Origin: an uncultured Eggerthellaceae bacterium
GTDB taxonomy: Bacteria > Actinomycetota > Coriobacteriia > Coriobacteriales > Eggerthellaceae
Reading direction: 5' to 3'
Assembly (NCBI GenBank): GCA_934630485.1
Contig: CAKTWD010000062.1
Coordinates: 1-9,838 of the forward strand
Length of the DNA: 9,838 bases
The notes under the pieces were generated by a model. That model saw nothing but the letters and a program-made list of their open reading frames with translations. It was not told where the DNA came from and searched no databases. This document shows, piece after piece, positions 6,586 through 9,838 of the stretch (positions are counted from its first letter, which is position 1; each line of letters starts with the position of its first letter). The position numbers were made by a program, and so were the translations under genes.

Positions 6586-6591
6586 CCCGCG

Positions 6592-7380
6592 ATGGCCGCA
6601 ACCGTACAAGAAATCAAGCAGATGCTTCTTCAGGCTAACGATGAATCGTTCGCGGTGCTTGAGCGTTCCCTGTCGGCAGACACGCGAAAGGGCGTTCGCA
6701 GTGCGGTTGAGTCTACAAGGCGTCGTCTTGAGGCGCAGCGAGCCGAGGCAGCTCGTCTGAACGGGCTGTACGAGTTTCAGGAATCCATCGCCGCCGAACG
6801 CGGGGGCACGGTGATCCTTGGCCTTGACGAGGTCGGACGAGGGTCGATCGCCGGTCCTTTGGCTGTGGGAGGCGTTGTGCTACCTGCCACGCCCCGTATC
6901 GCGGGATTGAATGACTCCAAGCAGCTTTCGCCCGCTAAGCGCGAGGAAATCGCAGCTCAGATTAAAGAACATGCTGTCGCTTGGACTGTTCAGTACGTCG
7001 AACCCGACGTCATCGATTCCATCGGCATGACGGCGTCACTGCGTCGCGCTTTTTCCTCCGCCATCGCCCAGATCGAGAAGGCGGGCATCGAGGTTGATGT
7101 CGTCTTGCTGGACGGCAATGCAATGCACCTCGATAAACGCGAGGTGAACGTCATCAAGGGTGATGCGCGGTGCGCTTCCATTGCTGCCGCTTCCATTGTG
7201 GCTAAAGTCGAGAGGGATGTTTTGATGACCTGTTATGCAGTCGAATATCCCCAGTATGACCTTGAGGACTGCAAAGGTTATGGTTCGGCGAAGCATATTG
7301 CCGCAATCAAACAACATGGCCTTTCGCCTATTCATCGCGCGTCTTTCTGCACCTCGTTCATGCAGGAGTCCTTGTTTTAA
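6592..7380 (+). CDS. rnhB: ribonuclease HII (long form with N-terminal domain)
   Basis: RNase HII cuts the RNA strand of RNA/DNA hybrids and incises at single ribonucleotides in DNA, starting their repair. From ATG 6592 the protein has 262 residues. Residues 1-70 form a helical, charged N-terminal part (starting AATVQEIKQMLLQ) like that of the B. subtilis enzyme; E. coli lacks it. The catalytic domain begins at VILGLDEVGRG. All four acidic metal ligands are present: Asp79, Glu80, Asp174 in LLDGN and Asp191 in KGDARCASIAAASIVAKVERD. The family GKGYG-like turn appears as CKGYGSAKH, and HRASF near the end is also typical. One difference is Ser85 after GRG, where Pro is usual. The gene is flanked by a terminator on each side, so it is likely its own unit; I found no clear promoter. 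Confidence 0.95.
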   Translation: MAATVQEIKQMLLQANDESFAVLERSLSADTRKGVRSAVESTRRRLEAQRAEAARLNGLYEFQESIAAERGGTVILGLDEVGRGSIAGPLAVGGVVLPATPRIAGLNDSKQLSPAKREEIAAQIKEHAVAWTVQYVEPDVIDSIGMTASLRRAFSSAIAQIEKAGIEVDVVLLDGNAMHLDKREVNVIKGDARCASIAAASIVAKVERDVLMTCYAVEYPQYDLEDCKGYGSAKHIAAIKQHGLSPIHRASFCTSFMQESLF

Positions 7381-7401
7381 ACCCCTTATAACTTTGCGTG
7401 T

Positions 7402-7447
7402 GGAACAGCGCCCGCGAACTGCTATTTCGGTTCGCGGGCGCTGTTTC
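7402..7447 (+). terminator. long GC-rich hairpin after rnhB, probable terminator
   Basis: AACAGCGCCCGCGAAC (7404-7419) and its exact complement GTTCGCGGGCGCTGTT (7430-7445) form a perfect 16-bp stem around a 10-base loop; a G-T wobble and a G-C pair extend it by two. It starts 21 bases after the rnhB stop codon. The trailing sequence (TTTCGTTGT) is T-rich but broken, so it is less canonical than the rplS terminator. Confidence 0.65.
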
Positions 7448-7597
7448 GTTGTACTTTGCCCGCCTGTTGCGATCCCGATGGTTGAGCGTTATTTGCTGCT
7501 TGATCCTTGATGGATTTCCGTTTGTGGCTGTTGGAGCCTTGCTTGGTGGCTGAAAGGTTGTCCCTGTAGCGTCTTCGGCATCGAGAAAGGATGTGCG
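7448..7597. other. intergenic stretch upstream of yraN
   Basis: About 150 bases without a credible gene. The only short frame, starting ATG near 7478, is ten codons long and has no ribosome-binding site. A promoter for yraN-comM-dprA is expected here because of the hairpin upstream, but the TTGCGA at 7467 with TATTTG 17 bases later is weak. The yraN ribosome-binding site AAAGGA lies at the end (7586-7591), 6 nt before the ATG. Confidence 0.4.
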
Positions 7598-8020
7598 ATG
7601 ACGCAAGAACACGAACTTAACGACCGGCAAGAAGACGTTTCGCAGACGAAGGCTTCCTGGAATCAGTCCCTTGGCAAGCGAGGTGAGGACGTTGCGGTTG
7701 GTTTCTTGGAGCGCCGCGGCTACGAGATTCTTGAGAGGAATTGGAAATGCCCTTTTGGGGAGGCGGATATCATTGCTCGAGATGGCGACGACGTCGTTTT
7801 CATTGAGGTGAAAACCAGAACCGGGGTTGCCAAGGGGCTTCCAGAGGATGCCGTTACCAAGGAGAAACGATCGCGCTACGAGAAGATCGCCGCCTCATAT
7901 TCGTTGAATATCGAAGGTTACGACACCCCTATCAGGTTCGATGTGATCGCCATCGTTGTGATCGAAAACAAACGGGCTTTGCTTCGCCATCACGTCAACG
8001 CCTTTGGGTGCGGTGACTGA
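7598..8020 (+). CDS. yraN: YraN / UPF0102 family protein, endonuclease-like fold
   Basis: The family has a Holliday-junction-resolvase-like, PD-(D/E)XK nuclease fold; its biochemical role is poorly defined. Visible core motifs are LGKRGEDVAVGFLERRGYEI, RNWKCPFGEADIIARD and VVFIEVKTR, with putative metal-binding residues Glu30, Asp57, Glu70 and Lys72 all present. RFDVIAI near the C-terminus is also typical. At 140 residues it is somewhat longer than the usual ~115-125, because about 20 polar residues precede the conserved Asn-x-x-x-Gly start of the family core. The ATG has AAAGGA 6 nt upstream. The TGA stop is one base from the comM GTG. The neighbours rnhB, comM and dprA are the classic context for this family and suggest a role in DNA metabolism. 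Confidence 0.92.
   Translation: MTQEHELNDRQEDVSQTKASWNQSLGKRGEDVAVGFLERRGYEILERNWKCPFGEADIIARDGDDVVFIEVKTRTGVAKGLPEDAVTKEKRSRYEKIAASYSLNIEGYDTPIRFDVIAIVVIENKRALLRHHVNAFGCGD
8012..8016 (+). promoter_or_regulatory. ribosome-binding site of comM inside the yraN end
   Basis: GGTGA, part of the Shine-Dalgarno consensus AGGAGGTGA, lies 5 nt before GTG 8022. It is made of the last two sense codons of yraN (Gly-Asp). It supports the GTG at 8022 over the upstream TTG 8004 and GTG 8013, which lack such a site. Confidence 0.55.
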
Positions 8021-8021
8021 C

Positions 8022-9512
8022 GTGGGTGGACGGTGCACGGTTAACTGCGCTACCATTCGCGGCGTTCGAGCTGAGCATGTTGAGGTTGAGGTTGCTGTGA
8101 GCAGCGGGCTTCCGGGCTTTCATATCGTCGGCATGACAGACGTGGCTATTCAGGAATCGCGCGTTCGCGTTAAAGCCGCTATCAGGTCGTCGGGTTTTTC
8201 CATGCCCAATGAGTTGGTGGTGGTGAATCTTGCTCCAAGCGCTCTGCGCAAAAGCGGCACGGGATTCGATCTTGCCATAGCTGTTGGCATTTTGATCGTT
8301 ACCGGTCAGGTTCCACCAGACATTGCCAAAGGGAAGATGCTCGTCGGGGAGCTTTCGCTGGAAGGCGCGGTACGGCCTGTCGATGGTTTGCTGGCGTATT
8401 CGCTTGCGGCACGTGACTTAGGGCTAGACTTGGTCTGCGCCGCGTATGGATCCGAGATCGTCGAGATAGATGGCGTTCGGCAAGTGGGTGTGGGCATGCT
8501 GCGCGACGTGCTAACGGGCAGTTTCGTCCGTATTCCCCGAATAGATTTTTCGGATAAGGGTTTTCAAGTTGATTATTCCGACATCGGGGGAAACGAGCCT
8601 GCCAAGCGTGCTCTTCAGATCGCAGCTGCCGGTTCTCATGGCATTCTCATGATGGGTCCGCCGGGGTCGGGAAAAACTATGCTTGCACAGCGATTGCCCA
8701 CGATACTTCCGCCATTGACGAAAGACGAGGCCCTTGAGAGCGCGCTTGTTCATTCGGTTGCCGGTTTGGGGATCGGGGAGCTGCTGTTGGGACGAAGGCC
8801 TTTTCGGTCGCCACACCACTCATCGACAGGTGCGGGCTTGGTAGGAGGTGGCACCCCTGTGCGTCCTGGCGAGGTTTCGCTTGCCCATAACGGCGTGCTC
8901 ATGCTTGACGAGCTAGCTGAATTCAGACCTGCGGTTCTTCAATTGATGCGGCAGCCCATTGAGGACGGTCGGGTTCTCATAACGCGCGCCGACGGTACGG
9001 TGTCTTTTCCATCGAAGTTCATGCTGGTGGGTGCGACGAATCTGTGCCCATGCGGATACCTTGGCGACCCGGAGCGCAAGTGCACGTGTTCGGAGGCTCA
9101 GGTCAGGGCATATCGAAACCGCATCGGCGGCCCGCTTATGGATCGGATCGACATGCATATAGACGTCAGACGCGTTCCTGCAGATGAGGTTTTGAATGCA
9201 GGAGGGGGAACTTCGTCTTCTCAGTTGCGTGATGGCGTGATGGCATGTCGCGAGTTTCGAGAATGGAGGCGGGGTCGCGATGTCGGGCATAGCGTCGGCG
9301 TTTCGGAAGATCTTGTTAGATCGTGTGCCTTGTCCGATGCCGATCAGGCGTTTTATGAAAAGTCCTGCCGCCTTGGCCATATGAGTGGGCGCGGGATGAT
9401 CAGGACGCTGTCGGTGGCAAGGACGATCGCCGATATGAGGGAGTCCGAACGCGTCGAGAAGCGCGATTTGTGCGAAGCGCTCGGTTTCAGGATTCGAGAG
9501 GCAGGTGATTGA
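8022..9512 (+). CDS. comM: YifB/ComM family AAA+ ATPase (Mg-chelatase-like)
   Basis: ComM is a hexameric branch-migration helicase that helps integrate incoming single-stranded DNA during natural transformation; older annotation calls it a Mg-chelatase subunit. From GTG 8022 it has 496 residues, as expected. The order is: an N-terminal ChlI-type domain (VEVEVAVSSGLPGFHIVG ... VNLAPSALRKSGTGFDLAIA), the AAA+ domain with Walker A GPPGSGKT (212-219), FRSPHHSSTGAGLVGGG, Walker B GVLMLDE (Asp296, Glu297), and the four-Cys motif NLCPCGYLGDPERKCTC (Cys342, 344, 354, 356), then the C-terminal domain ending LSVARTIADMRESERVEKRDLCEAL. Most relatives have NPCPCG; here Pro is Leu. The exact start is uncertain: TTG 8004 and GTG 8013 are in frame. 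I chose 8022 because it has the GGTGA site and repeats the comM/dprA junction design. It is co-transcribed with yraN and dprA. Confidence 0.93.
   Translation: MGGRCTVNCATIRGVRAEHVEVEVAVSSGLPGFHIVGMTDVAIQESRVRVKAAIRSSGFSMPNELVVVNLAPSALRKSGTGFDLAIAVGILIVTGQVPPDIAKGKMLVGELSLEGAVRPVDGLLAYSLAARDLGLDLVCAAYGSEIVEIDGVRQVGVGMLRDVLTGSFVRIPRIDFSDKGFQVDYSDIGGNEPAKRALQIAAAGSHGILMMGPPGSGKTMLAQRLPTILPPLTKDEALESALVHSVAGLGIGELLLGRRPFRSPHHSSTGAGLVGGGTPVRPGEVSLAHNGVLMLDELAEFRPAVLQLMRQPIEDGRVLITRADGTVSFPSKFMLVGATNLCPCGYLGDPERKCTCSEAQVRAYRNRIGGPLMDRIDMHIDVRRVPADEVLNAGGGTSSSQLRDGVMACREFREWRRGRDVGHSVGVSEDLVRSCALSDADQAFYEKSCRLGHMSGRGMIRTLSVARTIADMRESERVEKRDLCEALGFRIREAGD
9503..9508 (+). promoter_or_regulatory. ribosome-binding site of dprA inside the comM end
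   Basis: AGGTGA lies 5 nt before GTG 9514 and is formed by the last sense codons of comM (Gly-Asp). The alternative GTG at 9505 would have only 3 nt after the nearest AGAGG, which is too short, so 9514 is preferred. Confidence 0.55.
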
Positions 9513-9513
9513 G

Positions 9514-9838
9514 GTGCCGGAGCAGTTAAAAGGCGAAAGGCATGTCGTTCATCGCGGCGGGGTTGGGTACCCAGTGGAACTCGAGGATCTCAGCGATCCT
9601 CCCGAATCCCTGTACTTGATAGGTGATCCCGCATCAATGGAGAGCAGCGGTTTGGCTGTCATCGGTTCGCGTCGAGCGACGCCTTATGGTCGAAGCTGCG
9701 CGAAGCGCTTTGCGCATCGTGCGGCAGAGCGCGGCGTCTTGGTTGTTTCCGGTGGGGCGAAAGGCTGCGACAGCGCCGCGCATGCAGCGGCTTTGGATGC
9801 GATGGGGAAGACCGTTGTGTTCCTTGGTGGTGGGTGCA
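9514..9838 (+). CDS. dprA: DNA-processing protein DprA, N-terminal part (3' end outside window)
   Basis: DprA (Smf) binds incoming single-stranded DNA and loads RecA during transformation. Only 108 residues are visible. The Rossmann-like DNA-binding fold begins at about residue 47 with GLAVIGSRRATPYGRSCAKRF, continues with GVLVVSGGAKGCDSAAHAAAL (71-91), and reaches VVFLGGG at the edge. Against the common family pattern SGLARGID-x-x-AH, this protein has SGGAKGCDSAAH, so Gly replaces Leu and Cys replaces Ile. Only 46 residues precede the fold, and they contain the YPVELEDLSDPPESLYLIGD lead-in; the usual N-terminal SAM-like domain has no room. The GTG start is one base after the comM TGA, so translation is probably coupled. 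The rest of the fold and the C-terminal winged-helix domain cannot be assessed. Confidence 0.92.
   Translation, partial: MPEQLKGERHVVHRGGVGYPVELEDLSDPPESLYLIGDPASMESSGLAVIGSRRATPYGRSCAKRFAHRAAERGVLVVSGGAKGCDSAAHAAALDAMGKTVVFLGGGC

Noticed and set aside
6538..6591. Upstream ATG of rnhB adding 18 residues
   Set aside because: It has no ribosome-binding site, while ATG 6592 has AGGAGGG at ideal spacing and gives a family-like N-terminus.
7478..7510. Ten-codon ATG frame upstream of yraN as a leader peptide
   Set aside because: No ribosome-binding site, no run of one amino acid and no following attenuator hairpin.
8012..8024. Possible programmed frameshift joining YraN and ComM
   Set aside because: There is no slippery sequence; the stop, one base and GTG with a GGTGA site explain the junction as reinitiation.
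8913..9380. A 155-codon minus-strand open frame opposite comM
   Set aside because: It lies inside the conserved AAA+ and C-terminal part of comM, and its translation has low-complexity, shadow-like composition.
1..9838. Signs of a mobile element, prophage, CRISPR array, defence island or tRNA
   Set aside because: I found no transposase, integrase, terminal repeats, regularly spaced repeats or tRNA-like fold; all ten genes are recognisable chromosomal genes.

Overview
The window holds ten protein genes, all ordinary chromosomal genes. There is no phage, insertion sequence, CRISPR array, tRNA or rRNA. The first and last genes are cut by the window edges. Protein sequences, fairly high GC, GTG starts and the order rplS / rnhB / yraN / comM / dprA suggest a Gram-positive of the Actinomycetota. 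I think a gut Coriobacteriia member of the Eggerthellaceae type is most likely. That is an inference from sequence character and not a database match.

Left part (1-3600): the 3' end of a pyruvate phosphate dikinase gene (ppdK) runs into a strong hairpin terminator. Facing it, on the minus strand, is a two-gene unit cysK-mnmA with a 6-nt gap. CysK makes cysteine. MnmA uses cysteine-derived sulfur to thiolate the wobble uridine of tRNAs, so the pair is metabolically linked.

Middle part (3600-6480): a divergent intergenic region separates cysK from a dGTPase-like HD hydrolase gene (dgt). Next come azlC and azlD, a two-part branched-chain amino acid exporter. Its promoter has a perfect TATAAT with an extended -10 element, placed so close to the likely ATG that the mRNA should be leaderless or nearly so. 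Then comes rplS (ribosomal protein L19) with its own promoter, a dyad over the -10 box, and a strong terminator.

Right part (6480-9838): rnhB (RNase HII, long form) ends in a very long perfect GC-rich hairpin. After a 217-nt gap comes a tight set, yraN-comM-dprA. YraN is a nuclease-fold protein, ComM a AAA+ helicase and DprA a RecA loader, all tied to DNA processing and uptake. The yraN/comM and comM/dprA junctions are built the same way: Gly-Asp-stop, one base, then GTG, with the GGTGA that encodes Gly-Asp also acting as the ribosome-binding site. The lepB gene often found between rplS and rnhB in this cluster is absent, and DprA appears to lack its N-terminal SAM-like domain.

No intergenic gap exceeds 300 bases. 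I see no undescribed multi-gene system here. The points worth a second look are regulatory and architectural.
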